Below are positions 31,513-42,814 of a stretch of 64,000 nt of DNA, one piece after another. The notes beneath the pieces were generated by a model. That model was given only the letters and a program-made list of their open reading frames with translations. It was not told where the DNA came from and made no database searches. The position numbers and the translations under genes were made by a program. This DNA is from Hippasteria phrygiana (lineage: Eukaryota; Echinodermata; Asteroidea; Valvatida; Goniasteridae): the NCBI GenBank assembly GCA_037893225.1, contig JAZGUH010000056.1, forward strand, positions 1,674,001 to 1,738,000. Reading direction: 5' to 3'. Within the stretch, counting starts at the first letter, position 1, and each line of letters opens with the position of its first letter.

Positions 31513-31945
31513 TAGGGCTGTGCATCCGAACCGGATACCCAAGTACCCAACCGCTAATTATAATGTCAAAAACAGGTTCCAGATTATGGGATTGAGTACC
31601 CATTACCGAGGTAACATATTACTTTGTAATTTCCCAGACAATTAAAAAAAAAATTTCAATGTCATTTGTTGGGAATTTTGAAAATGAAAACCAGGGTACA
31701 TGGAAAAGCAAAACAGATTGACACTTGCAAAAATGCAATTTATACCGTAAAGCTACGCATGTATAGAGCTCACTGTACACACTTGCATCTTGCTGCACCG
31801 ATGTGGTAGTATTGATAATTAACAGATTTCAGAGATTTAATTTTTGGATAGGCTATATTTAACTGGTACCTGGGTACATGTGCCTGGGTACATGTACCTG
31901 TGCTTGATTTCAGTCGGGTACCTGATTCCTGTACTACCCGTAAAT
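31513..31945. mobile_element. hAT-like element, AGGGCTGTGCATCC type, uninterrupted
   Basis: It runs from TAGGGCTGTGCATCCGAACC to GGTACCTGATTCCTGTACTA and CCCGTAAAT. At 31576 it shows the single GTTCCAGA that is the empty site for the insertion at 19928-20449. Confidence 0.65.
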
Positions 31946-32165
31946 TAGGGCTGTCCCAAATAATCGACTGTCAACTGAATATTCGAATACCTTTTCGCCG
32001 GTTCGAATATTCGGAAAAAATATGCAAGTTACAGATACGACTCTGATGCTATTTTAATGGAAAAGTTATGGCACTTAGCAGTGTCAAATGCCTCATTTTT
32101 ATCAACAGTAACTTTGTGGACGGAGGTTTATTGTTCCCGTCCGTAAAGCCCCTGACACTACCAAA
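31946..32165. repeat. hAT end fragment (TAGGGCTGTCCCAAATA)
   Basis: It begins TAGGGCTGTCCC and carries CGAATATTCGG repeats. Its interior matches the hAT insertion at 19928-20449 in inverse orientation. The other end is missing. Confidence 0.65.
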
Positions 32166-32256
32166 GTATTCACTGACAATCAGTGAAATTAAATGTGTAA
32201 ACAAATTATTTTTTGTGCAATGTACATAAGCTATACTTGTGAATTAGACTGATTAA

Positions 32257-32537
32257 CCCCTTGCGTACAGATGACGGAATTTGCAGCAAAAAGGCCAGTG
32301 CCACCAGGCCGGATGACGCAATTGGCCGCTGTTTGTGCAGTTTCAATCCATTGTTGGATTAAACAGTGCCACCAGGCCGGATGGCGCCATTGGCCGCTGT
32401 TTGTGCAGTTTCAATCCATTGTTGGATTATTGTGAATAGGTTACGCTCGACTGCACAAACACATTGTAGCGGTTCGCTTGGCTGCCAGAGCCGCCGCGGC
32501 ACCCCGACGTCTCCCGTAAAATACCGTATTTAAGGGG
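32257..32537. mobile_element. 281-bp TTAA-target MITE (TTAACCCCTTGCGTAC)
   Basis: It is flanked by TTAA (32253-32256 and 32538-32541), with inverted ends CCCCTT and AAGGGG. Internally a segment starting GTGCCACCAGGCCGGATG is duplicated in tandem (about 75 bp). TTAA duplication with a CCC start is the piggyBac pattern. Confidence 0.7.
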
Positions 32538-32821
32538 TTAAGTTTAATAATACATGACGTCGGGGAGCTGTTGACAAAATCAACCAGCCCTGCATACTGC
32601 TAAAGATACACAAGACTGCCGATGTGTACAAGTAAATGGTTGAAGCTGCTTCAAGTACATGTACATGTACATACATGTAGATATTATTGATATTGACAGA
32701 GTTTTTCTTGTTTAACATGTTTAAAAGTAAATATTGTAAAAAAAATTAGTAGATTTGAGCGCAAAATAACAATAATAACTAGAGGTAGATGTTTGTGTTA
32801 TTATTTGGGCGGGTACATTAA

Positions 32822-33234
32822 CCCTAACCCACTAGGCCCTTTTGGCTAGGAACCTTCCTCAATCCTTCAAAATCCTCCAATTGCTCCCCCAAAAAAGTTG
32901 CATTCACCCTCAATCCTCCAAATTCCTCCAAAATTTAGGACTTGTGTTCTGATGCATGTTCCCCATTTCCTCAATCCTTCAAAATCAACCAGTGTACAAA
33001 ACCTATGAAGTTTTTCCCAAAAAGTTAAAGTATAAACAATAGGAAAATGTATATGGTGGGTGATGCTGTACTAAATCACCATTTCTCCTCAATCCTCCAA
33101 AATCAACCGGTACTAAATCACCATTTCTCCTCAATCCTCCAAAATCAACCGGTACTAAATCACCATTTCTCCTCAATCCTCCAAAATCCTCCAAAACCGC
33201 ATAGAGGATTTTGGAGGACTGAGGGGGGTTAGGG
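32822..33234. mobile_element. 413-bp TTAA-target MITE (TTAACCCTAACCC) with internal minisatellite
   Basis: It is flanked by TTAA (32818-32821 and 33235-33238). The left end is CCCTAACCCACTAGG and the right end is GGGGGGTTAGGG. The interior consists of CTCAATCCTCCAAAATC words, including three copies of a 42-bp repeat at 33069-33194. Confidence 0.75.
33069..33194. repeat. 42-bp minisatellite, three copies
   Basis: Copies start TACTAAATCACCATTTCTCC at 33069, 33111 and 33153. The orthologous array after GPCR copy 6 has six copies. Confidence 0.93.
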
Positions 33235-33416
33235 TTAATATGTAGAACAACATTGTCATTTCATGTACTTTATTAATTGTTGGCCTTTAATTTGAAATTA
33301 CAACTTGTTTCTTCCCCTTGATGTTTTAAAATGGCCATATGGTATGACGGTTCACATTGGTACCAAGTCTAATAGGATCCCGTACATGCTCAAAATCTGT
33401 GAAATAACAGGTTGGG

Positions 33417-33526
33417 CCACATGTTTAGACAGTTGTTATCTTACTTTATACCCCCACTAAAATAGGTCAGAAACAGAAAAATATGAAAAATAGCAAACCC
33501 TCATTGATAACTGTCTAAACATGTGG
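33417..33526. repeat. Fold-back with 21-bp arms
   Basis: CCACATGTTTAGACAGTTGT (33417) pairs with ACTGTCTAAACATGTGG (ending 33526) across about 65 bases. It is present in every unit (near 39894, 46371, 52850 and 61228). Confidence 0.8.
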
Positions 33527-33989
33527 CAAAATCTGTAATATATCAAGATTTATCTCCTCAAAATCGTCAAGTCGTACCATCAATGGTATGAAATGGTACG
33601 GGCCGTAACTGATTGATGTGCTTTGATATACTTTTTGCTATTTAAGACTTCGCTAGACAGGGAACGTAGGCTCCGTGAGAAGTGAACTGTAGATATTTAA
33701 TCATAAAACTACATTGTACATGTATTTTTTGGTTACAAAAGATGACTAGGCACCACACTATTGTAAAATATCTTTGGGATGGATAAGATTTGAAGTTTGC
33801 ATGGTGAAGGTAACAATATGGTAAGGATTAACAGTAACACCATGTGAAATCGTTTCTCTTTTGTGAGTTTGTGTGGTTCTGAAAGGAACTGGAAAAACAA
33901 CTTTTCTAAAGTATGCTCTGTCCGTCCTCAAGAGACGGAGCGTGTGGTATTTCCAACAGGTTGCCCGTCGATGTTTGGGTGTTTGCATG

Positions 33990-34220
33990 TGCGCGTGGTG
34001 GGTTTTAAGTCGCAGAATGTGTGGCATTACCGTGCAGGGTGACCCGGTCAGGTATATGGTGGCATGCACCGTTATGCACGGCGAGCACGACGCCGGGACC
34101 CAGCGCGGTGCAAGGCCCGCGAGAGTGACGCGGCATGCAAGGTGCAGGTGGTGCGGCGCACCATGCACGGGCAGCCGTGCCGGCATTTATCACTGCACCG
34201 ATGCGGTAATAAGCCGGTAT
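33990..34220. other. CpG-rich segment in each tandem unit
   Basis: Unlike the AT-rich surroundings, this stretch is rich in CG and GC, with several near-palindromes (CCGTGCCGGC, GCGGCGCACC). Open frames of 94-142 codons overlap on both strands, and none shows a known motif. It recurs near 40470, 46940, 53420 and 61800. It could be a promoter-type CpG island or an old element core. The cause is not known. Confidence 0.5.
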
Positions 34221-34705
34221 TCTTAAACATGTCAGTTGATGATGGTCAGTGTAGCGGCAAGATATTAAATTTGTTGATTCCAAATTTGTCCAGGGTGGAT
34301 CCAGAACACAATTTTTTTTTTTTTTGGGGGGGGGGGGAGGCAAAATAAAAAAGAATTTTCCCCTGAAAAAGGGGGTCCAAAAAACCATGCACAAATCACA
34401 GATAAAACGTAGGGTTTTTGCTTCCATTTCTTTTACTTTTTTTTATTTTGTTTTACTATTTTCTCATCATTTGGGTTACGGATTTAGCTCAAACTTTCAT
34501 ACTTTTTGTGTCAATGTCGAATGACACAAAGCTGTCTGCAGTGGAACAGGCGCATGGTGTATCATACCTTTCAATGACGAGCAGGAAAAAAACATTTTGC
34601 GAACACCACTGGTGGCAAAGTACTCAATGAACTAGATGACGCTGAAGTCCTAATCACTGTCGCACGATGCAACACTTGCTCAGACTGAAGTGGGGCAAAC
34701 GCATA

Positions 34706-34873
34706 CACTGCCAAAAATGGTTTTCTTAAAATGAGAAAATTATCTTATTTCAAGACAACTTTTCTTGACTCACTCCCTAGAAAAGTTTTCTAGGGAGTGA
34801 GACAAGAACATTTTTCTTGAAATAAGAAATATTTTCTTATATTAAGAAATTAAGAAAATCATTTTTGGCAGTG
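34706..34873. mobile_element. 168-bp TA-target MITE (unit 1)
   Basis: It has inverted ends CACTGCCAAAAATG and CATTTTTGGCAGTG, flanked by TA (34704-34705 and 34874-34875). The interior is strongly self-complementary (TCACTCCCTAGAAAAGTTTT / CTAGGGAGTGAG). It is Tc1/mariner-type by target site. Confidence 0.88.
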
Positions 34874-36118
34874 TAGACGAATTTGACGAACAGCTATAAA
34901 TCACGCTCTCCCACAGATACAGATTGCGTGATTACAAAAGCGCCAGAAATGTATGCACTCCTAAAGAGGTAAGCTAGCTGGGTCATTAGGGAACAAAGCA
35001 CCTGGCTGATTGTGGTCGCCGAATTATGCTGCATTCCAATCAACTTGTGAACTTGTGGTCAGTGAGAGTTATCCTGACTTCGAGAAAATAAAATAAAGAT
35101 GCGGCAGTGGCGGCAGGTCATAGAATTTTTTTTCTTGAATCATATCTAGTATTGTTTTCAACAAAATACATTTTTTGTGGGTGGGTGTATGCAGTGGCTG
35201 CCTTTTTGCGACGTCAGTAAAAACAATTTTTTTTAAATGGTGTGTTGACAAACACAAATGCCCCGCCAAGTGGAATTCCCCTTTTTAACTAAAGACTGAT
35301 CTATTAAAAAGAAAAATGTGTTAATATGACAAACATGCATCAAAGGAAAGTGCAAATGGCTAGCATCAGAGGTTATGGATCTGCTTTACTGTATCTGCAA
35401 CATTTCAGATTAAAGCAAGTTATTGTGTCTCAACCATTTCTATTGTTTTAAGCATAATGGTCTTGAACTTTGGCCTATGGGGGTCAAAATCAATAGGATT
35501 CTGGAAGACCCTAAGACCAACCCACATACCAAATAGGAAGTTGATATGCCAAATCCTTCTCAAGTTATCATGTCCCAACCATCCACACAGACACTAGCAG
35601 TCATGTTTTACCATACCCATGAATAGACCTCTTCTTTTGTTCCCTTTGTTTGTACTCCCATAAGGTTTGTACACCAAATTCTCCCAAGGACTCAGACCAA
35701 GTCTTCGGTTGTATTGTTATCCCTAATCCCCCATTGTCCCAAGTCCTTAGTTGTAAAGGATAACCAACCCACACACACAGTCATACTTTCCCAATACTTC
35801 CGAGGACAATGCTTTGTGTATCCTATTGTTCCTTTAATTAATATAACCCCATGTAGTGTAGATATGAGCACGTATTTTTACGTCCGAGGACCGACTTCAA
35901 CAAAAGACCTACTTGCGAGGACAAGAAAGTTTCCTTTGTTTTTCTTTCTCCTCTTGTCCTCGGAAGGACATGTATTCTGGTTCCAAACATTGCATTGATT
36001 GAAGTCATCACTTTGGTACTCTATGGTGAGTTATATATAATGTATAAAGAGAAACCACCCTAATTCTAAAATGGTATAGGCCTATTCATCAATGTTCCCC
36101 AGTACACAATGGAGTTGG

Positions 36119-36337
36119 TTCACCATACAAAACCTTGCACCTGCCAGCAGACACAGCATGTACAACCATACAAAACCATACAGTGCCATACAGAGGTCAA
36201 GTTGATTTACCATTCATCACCTTACATACTTCAGTACAGGCAAGTCTTTTGACCATACAAAACCAGACAGCTGTCAGGTTTTGTATGGTAAACCTGCTGT
36301 ACACTCTGTGACTCACTGTATGGTTTTGTATGGTGAA
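36119..36337. mobile_element. 219-bp inverted CCATACAAAACC element (unit 1)
   Basis: The end TTCACCATACAAAACC pairs with GGTTTTGTATGGTGAA. Several further copies of ACCATACAAAACC in both directions lie inside, making a multi-branched fold-back. Confidence 0.8.
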
Positions 36338-37197
36338 TAAACTTTCTTATAAATTGCCTACGTTAAACAAATGTTAGCCTTTGGTATCTATGTATATCTC
36401 ATTCGAATCTTTTCACTGCAGCAGTGTGACCAAATACAACTTGGCAGCAAATTGTTCTTGTGACTGGGAATAGAAAAATATAACATGACATGCCAAGTGG
36501 CCGGCGTGACCTTTTTTGCTCTATGTAGATGTACATGACAAATTCCAGCTTATTTATCTCCCCTGTCAGTGAAAAACCTCAATAGAAACGGCCCCAACAG
36601 ATGTCAAACTCCCATTGCTGAGATTGGTTAAAATAAACGTTTGAACAATTCGCTCCAGATAAAGCTGCGTGACATTGAGATTTTGAGATATATTTTTACT
36701 TACAATGTACTTGATTTGTGTAAGTTTTGTTGTCTGTACTTCCCCACATTCTCTCGCCGCTAATCCCCGGCGCTGAGATTTATTTAAATTTAAATAAAAA
36801 ATGTAGTAGGCACGTTATATCGTGCAAATGGTTACATCATTGACCTAATATGAAACTTAAGGGCGTGGTTACTAGATGATTGGCAAGCATAATGCAGCAA
36901 CCACGAATGTAGTGAGAATTTGGCAAAAACACACATATCGTATACGTGCAGTGCAGTCGGTTGACACGTTGTCAACGTACTGTACTTGTGTTGGGGATTC
37001 TTTACAACGTACAGTCTGCACCAGCAACAAAATAAACAACTCATTAACGAGGTTGATAACGAACTGGCGACACGCCAAATGTTTATCTCAACCAACAATA
37101 CTCAGCAAAAACAACAAAAGCAATGTACAGTAACCGAATTATGACCGATAGAAGCTGCATATTGCTGGTCTCAAATCGAGATCAGCCAAAATATCAA

Positions 37198-37504
37198 GAC
37201 CACAGAGTGCCGAGACTGAGATCAAGACTGAGACCACAGGGTGCCGAGACTGAGATCAAGACTGAGACCACAGGGTGCCGAGACTGAGATCAAGACGGAG
37301 ACCACAGGATACCGAGATCGAGACCAACAAAAAGTAGTCTCGAGACCACAGGGTACCGAGACTGAGATCAGGACTGAGACCACAGGATACCGATAATGAG
37401 ATCAAGACTGAGACCACAGGGTGCCGAGACTGAGATCAAGACGGAGACCACAGGATACCGAGATCGAGACCAACAAAAAGTAGTCTCGAGACCTACAACA
37501 CTGG
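37198..37504. repeat. GAGACC tandem repeats ending in a hAT terminus (unit 1)
   Basis: Copies of CACAGGGTGCCGAGACTGAG and CAGGATACCGAGATCGAGAC end with CTCGAGACCTACAACACTG. That is the inverse of the terminus of the hAT element at 20995, so this array is the subterminal repeat of a related hAT. Confidence 0.8.
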
Positions 37505-37508
37505 TTAA

Positions 37509-37685
37509 TAGACCTTTATCATGCTGTCACCATCTTTGTCTTGTTCCCTGTATGCATTAGCAATTATGAATAGTGATTCCAATTATTAAATGAAGGTGCC
37601 AGGCTATTTTTCCTTCCAGCCTCGGTTTGGTTACATTGATTTTAATACGAGAAAAACAAAATGGCTGTGCTATGATAAAGGTCTA
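37509..37685. mobile_element. 177-bp TAGACCTTTATCA MITE (unit 1)
   Basis: TAGACCTTTATCATG at the left pairs with TATGATAAAGGTCTA at the right. It starts directly after the hAT terminus. No coding content. Confidence 0.8.
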
Positions 37686-38312
37686 TAATAGTGTCCCTTT
37701 TTCCCTCCCCGAAGCACCAAATGGAGCCTGCCTTTGACAGGTTGCTGTAATTGCAAAGTCTGAAATTGAAGCTTTTATTTTATTTTATAAATTATTTGTT
37801 TACTGTCTAAACTGTATAAAGAGGCAGAATTTCAAAAGGCACAACAAGTGACAATCACAGAGTCTTTGGGCTTTGTGGACTAACCACGACAACGTGAATT
37901 CTAGAAACCGTCTGCTGAAATGGTGGGGTTTCTATCAACATGAGAGTTAATTGCAAACTACCAATATTGCTCTCTGCTGTACCAGAGAATGGTTTTTGTT
38001 TTATTATTTACAGTTGTCATGGCATTCAAGATTGAGATTCTATGAGTAGACAGACTGTGCCATTACATGTACATGTACATATACATGTACATGTATGACA
38101 GAAAATTACATCTCGCCTGAAATTTTCAAGAAAGACGCTTTTGGATAAATGCATACACCCAGCCTTTCCAGTCTTAATTCATTACAGAACTTAAATGTTT
38201 ACATCCAGACCGACAGACAGTTCAGATTTTCTCAACCCACGATTTTGATGTTTGACATCAAACTAAGAATGAGATTTTATAGTGAAAACACACAAGTTAT
38301 TTGTTCAATCAA

Positions 38313-38507
38313 TTAATCATCCCGAGACCAGGGTCGTAGGGGTGCCGTGACAGACAATTTGGCAGTCAGTGATCTCCACACCTCTCTGTCCTCAGACATA
38401 CACAACAGGGCAGAGTGATTGAGTCCAGTCCAGGATTTCAAGTCGTCCATCCAGGACTTTTTCTGTCTGCCTCTGCAACGTCCTCCCTCCACTGTCGAGG
38501 TTGACAT
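38313..38507 (-). pseudogene. LINE ORF2 C-terminal remnant upstream of GPCR copy 3
   Basis: The frame is identical to that at 30033-30227. Confidence 0.7.
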
Positions 38508-38778
38508 AAAGGGAATTTGCGAACATTGAACATTTCTTCAAGAAATATTCTTGCAGATCATGTTTAGAAAAATAGAGTTTTGCTAATGAAGTGAGCTGAC
38601 ATATGTGTACCACATGGTAACAAAGTTTTATAAAATGTAGGTTCCATTATAAAGGATTTGGAAAACGGATGTGGATATTTTCTTGCTTTGAAATGTTAAT
38701 GTTACATTGGTAACAAGAAAGCTTTGTCCAAATACTCTGACCAACTTCTTCAATTGCACTGACAAGCTACGAGACAAT

Positions 38779-39717
38779 ATGAATGTAACGAGTTTGAGCA
38801 CACCTGACATCTTTGATGTGCCATTAACAACTCAACTGGACCCTAGCATCATTTTTGGCATCATCCTGATGACACTCAACGTCATTCTGGATGCCATTCT
38901 GAATCCACTATGCCTTGCTGCCCTTCATCGCGCCAGTGGCATCCAAGAGACGACCAAGATATTCATGGCTTCGCTCACTGTTTCTGATCTCTGTACAGGG
39001 CTTTTTGTTGCAGTCCCATGGGTGACGGAAAAGCTGGCCAGACGATGGCTACTTGGCAATTTCCTGTGCACGGTGTACTTTGTTTTGTCCCCAACATTCT
39101 TTTCAATCAGTAGTTTTTCCCTTTTGCTTTTAACAATTGATCGTTTTATAGCTATCGTCCACTCACTGCGATACTCAAGTCTGATGACACCACAAAGGTC
39201 AAAGGTCATTGCCACTCTCACATGGATTGTTACATTTGTGGTATTTATCACTTTGAACGGAATAATTACAAATTCAACAGTATCAAAGCAGGGTACATGT
39301 ACCCCCGAGTGTAACTTTTGTACAATCGTTGCTTTCTGCCTGCTCTTAATTTCCCTTGCAGTCATCTTGATACTTTATCTACACATCCTAAAAGTTGCTC
39401 GCCGTCAGGCCCGCCGCATTGCTGCTCAGAATTATGCCGGCAACCCTCCAGATGGACAGAACGTTCCGCAGCCAATCAGCACAAAGTCTGCAACGACCGT
39501 CCTGATCATAACCGCAGCCGTGTTCGTCTGCTGGACTCCTACGCTTATCACTCTCATGTTATTCTCGCAAGACACCATCCAGATTAACCACAGTTTTGCC
39601 AACATCGCAGGCTCAATCTTTCTCACCAACAGCTGGCTGAATGTTGTCATCTATTACTGGAGGAATAGGGAGCTTCGGCAAGCATTGCACAGCTTGGTAT
39701 CCTCATGCTGCAACTAA
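38779..39717 (+). CDS. Class A GPCR, copy 3
   Basis: An intronless receptor of 312 residues. The seven-helix signatures are SD (69-70), Cys97, DRF (121-123), W149, FVCWTP (249-254) and NSWLNVVIY (284-292). With copies 4-6 it shares PDIFDVP near the N-terminus, LDPSIIFGIILM at TM1, and the two loop changes IVHSLRYSS in place of IVHPLRYPS. It differs from copies 4-6 only by Val35 instead of Ile35. A longer frame opens at 38707 because the acceptor-like CAG before the start is CAC here. I keep the ATG shared by all six copies. Whether the loop changes alter coupling is not known. Confidence 0.9.
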   Translation: MNVTSLSTPDIFDVPLTTQLDPSIIFGIILMTLNVILDAILNPLCLAALHRASGIQETTKIFMASLTVSDLCTGLFVAVPWVTEKLARRWLLGNFLCTVYFVLSPTFFSISSFSLLLLTIDRFIAIVHSLRYSSLMTPQRSKVIATLTWIVTFVVFITLNGIITNSTVSKQGTCTPECNFCTIVAFCLLLISLAVILILYLHILKVARRQARRIAAQNYAGNPPDGQNVPQPISTKSATTVLIITAAVFVCWTPTLITLMLFSQDTIQINHSFANIAGSIFLTNSWLNVVIYYWRNRELRQALHSLVSSCCN

Positions 39718-41182
39718 CATTCACTCAATGACCAATCTGATCTGAAGAAGTTCAATTGCTGAATCAGCAGAATTTACAACTTGTTTCTTCCCCTTGATGT
39801 TTTAAAATGGCCATATGGTATGACGGTTCACATTGGTACCAAGTCTAACAGGATCCCGTACATGCTCAAAATCTGTGAAATAACAGGTTGGGCCACATGT
39901 TTAGACAGTTGTTATCTTACTTTATACCCCCACTAAAATAGGTCAGAAACAGAAAAAATATGAAAAATAGCAAACCCTCATTGATAACTGTCTAAACATG
40001 TGGCAAAATCTGTAATATATCAAGATTTATCTCCTCAAAATCGTCAAGTCGTACCATCAATGGTATGAAATGGTACGGGCCGTAACTGATTGATGTGCTT
40101 TGATATACTTTTTGCTATTTAAGACTTCGCTAGACAGGGAACGTAGGCTCCGTGAGAAGTGAACTGTAGATATTTAATCATAAAACTACATTGTACATGT
40201 ATTTTTTGGTTACAAAAGATGACTAGGCACCACACTATTGTAAAATATCTTTGGGATGGATAAGATTTGAAGTTTGCATGGTGAAGGTAACAATATGGTA
40301 AGGATTAACAGTAACACCATGTGAAATCGTTTCTCTTTTGTGAGTTTGTGTGGTTCTGAAAGGAACTGGAAAAACAACTTTTCTAAAGTATGCTCTGTCC
40401 GTCCTCAAGAGACGGAGCGTGTGGTATTTCCAACAGGTTGCCCGTCGATGTTTGGGTGTTTGCATGTGCGCGTGGTGGGTTTTAAGTCGCAGAATGTGTG
40501 GCATTACCGTGCAGGGTGACCCGGTCAGGTATATGGTGGCATGCACCGTTATGCACGGCGAGCACGACGCCGGGACCCAGCGCGGTGCAAGGCCCGCGAG
40601 AGTGACGCGGCATGCAAGGTGCAGGTGGTGCGGCGCACCATGCACGGGCAGCCGTGCCGGCATTTATCACTGCACCGATGCGGTAATAAGCCGGTATTCT
40701 TAAACATGTCAGTTGATGATGGTCAGTGTAGCGGCAAGATATTAAATTTGTTGATTCCAAATTTGTCCAGGGTGGATCCAGAACACAATTTTTTTTTTTT
40801 TTGGGGGGGGGGGGAGGCAAAATAAAAAAGAATTTTCCCCTGAAAAAGGGGGTCCAAAAAACCATGCACAAATCACAGATAAAACGTAGGGTTTTTGCTT
40901 CCATTTCTTTTACTTTTTTTTATTTTGTTTTACTATTTTCTCATCATTTGGGTTACGGATTTAGCTCAAACTTTCATACTTTTTGTGTCAATGTCGAATG
41001 ACACAAAGCTGTCTGCAGTGGAACAGGCGCATGGTGTATCATACCTTTCAATGACGAGCAGGAAAAAAACATTTTGCGAACACCACTGGTGGCAAAGTAC
41101 TCAATGAACTAGATGACGCTGAAGTCCTAATCACTGTCGCACGATGCAACACTTGCTCAGACTGAAGTGGGGCAAACGCATA

Positions 41183-41350
41183 CACTGCCAAAAATGGTTT
41201 TCTTAAAATGAGAAAATTATCTTATTTCAAGACAACTTTTCTTGACTCACTCCCTAGAAAAGTTTTCTAGGGAGTGAGACAAGAACATTTTTCTTGAAAT
41301 AAGAAATATTTTCTTATATTAAGAAATTAAGAAAATCATTTTTGGCAGTG
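41183..41350. mobile_element. 168-bp TA-target MITE (unit 2)
   Basis: Same element and flanks as 34706-34873. Confidence 0.88.
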
Positions 41351-42595
41351 TAGACGAATTTGACGAACAGCTATAAATCACGCTCTCCCACAGATACAGA
41401 TTGCGTGATTACAAAAGCGCCAGAAATGTATGCACTCCTAAAGAGGTAAGCTAGCTGGGTCATTAGGGAACAAAGCACCTGGCTGATTGTGGTCGCCGAA
41501 TTATGCTGCATTCCAATCAACTTGTGAACTTGTGGTCAGTGAGAGTAATCCTGACTTCCAGAAAATAAAATAAAGATGCGGCAGTGGCGGCAGGTCATAG
41601 AATTTTTTTTCTTGAATCATATCTAGTATTGTTTTCAACAAAATACATTTTTTGTGGGTGGGTGTATGCAGTGGCTGCCTTTTTGCGACGTCAGTAAAAA
41701 CAATTTTTTTTAAATGGTGTGTTGACAAACACAAATGCCCCGCCAAGTGGAATTCCCCTTTTTAACTAAAGACTGATCTATTAAAAAGAAAAATGTGTTA
41801 ATATGACAAACATGCATCAAAGGAAAGTGCAAATGGCTAGCATCAGAGGTTATGGATCTGCTTTACTGTATCTGCAACATTTCAGATTAAAGCAAGTTAT
41901 TGTGTCTCAACCATTTCTATTGTTTTAAGCATAATGGTCTTGAACTTTGGCCTATGGGGGTCAAAATCAATAGGATTCTGGAAGACCCTAAGACCAACCC
42001 ACATACCAAATAGGAAGTTGATATGCCAAATCCTTCTCAAGTTATCATGTCCCAACCATCCACACAGACACTAGCAGTCATGTTTTACCATACCCATGAA
42101 TAGACCTCTTCTTTTGTTCCCTTTGTTTGTACTCCCATAAGGTTTGTACACCAAATTCTCCCAAGGACTCAGACCAAGTCTTCGGTTGTATTGTTATCCC
42201 TAATCCCCCATTGTCCCAAGTCCTTAGTTGTAAAGGATAACCAACCCACACACACAGTCATACTTTCCCAATACTTCCGAGGACAATGCTTTGTGTATCC
42301 TATTGTTCCTTTAATTAATATAACCCCATGTAGTGTAGATATGAGCACGTATTTTTACGTCCGAGGACCGACTTCAACAAAAGACCTACTTGCGAGGACA
42401 AGAAAGTTTCCTTTGTTTTTCTTTCTCCTCTTGTCCTCGGAAGGACATGTATTCTGGTTCCAAACATTGCATTGATTGAAGTCATCACTTTGGTACTCTA
42501 TGGTGAGTTATATATAATGTATAAAGAGAAACCACCCTAATTCTAAAATGGTATAGGCCTATTCATCAATGTTCCCCAGTACACAATGGAGTTGG

Positions 42596-42814
42596 TTCAC
42601 CATACAAAACCTTGCACCTGCCAGCAGACACAGCATGTACAACCATACAAAACCATACAGTGCCATACAGAGGTCAAGTTGATTTACCATTCATCACCTT
42701 ACATACTTCAGTACAGGCAAGTCTTTTGACCATACAAAACCAGACAGCTGTCAGGTTTTGTATGGTAAACCTGCTGTACACTCTGTGACTCACTGTATGG
42801 TTTTGTATGGTGAA
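42596..42814. mobile_element. 219-bp inverted CCATACAAAACC element (unit 2)
   Basis: Same as 36119-36337. Confidence 0.8.

Larger units (their letters stand above)
31501..33297. repeat. 1.8-kb 3' block kept after GPCR copy 2, deleted after copies 3-5
   Basis: It starts right after CAGCAGAAT, 56 bases past the stop codon, and ends just before TTACAACTTGTTTC. In copies 3-5 those two words are joined directly. The block contains, in order, a hAT-like element, a second hAT end, a TTAACCCC MITE and a TTAACCCTA MITE. Confidence 0.9.
33298..39773. repeat. Tandem segmental unit 1 (6476 bp, ends with GPCR copy 3)
   Basis: It runs from TTACAACTTGTTTC to the deletion junction after GPCR copy 3. In order it holds a fold-back, a CpG-rich segment, a TA-target MITE, an inverted CCATACAAAACC element, the block shared with 27690-28500, GAGACC repeats, a TAGACC MITE, the GPCR 5' flank, the LINE tail and the GPCR. 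Confidence 0.93.

Noticed and set aside
33003..33232. DFGGLRRNGDLVPV repeat protein (also at 60823-61005)
   Set aside because: It is a translation of the 42-bp minisatellite inside a MITE.
33758..34427. Open frames of 94-142 codons on both strands in the CpG-rich segment of each unit
   Set aside because: Overlapping frames on both strands, no recognisable domain, and frame length changed by a homopolymer in unit 5. Their recurrence reflects unit duplication only.
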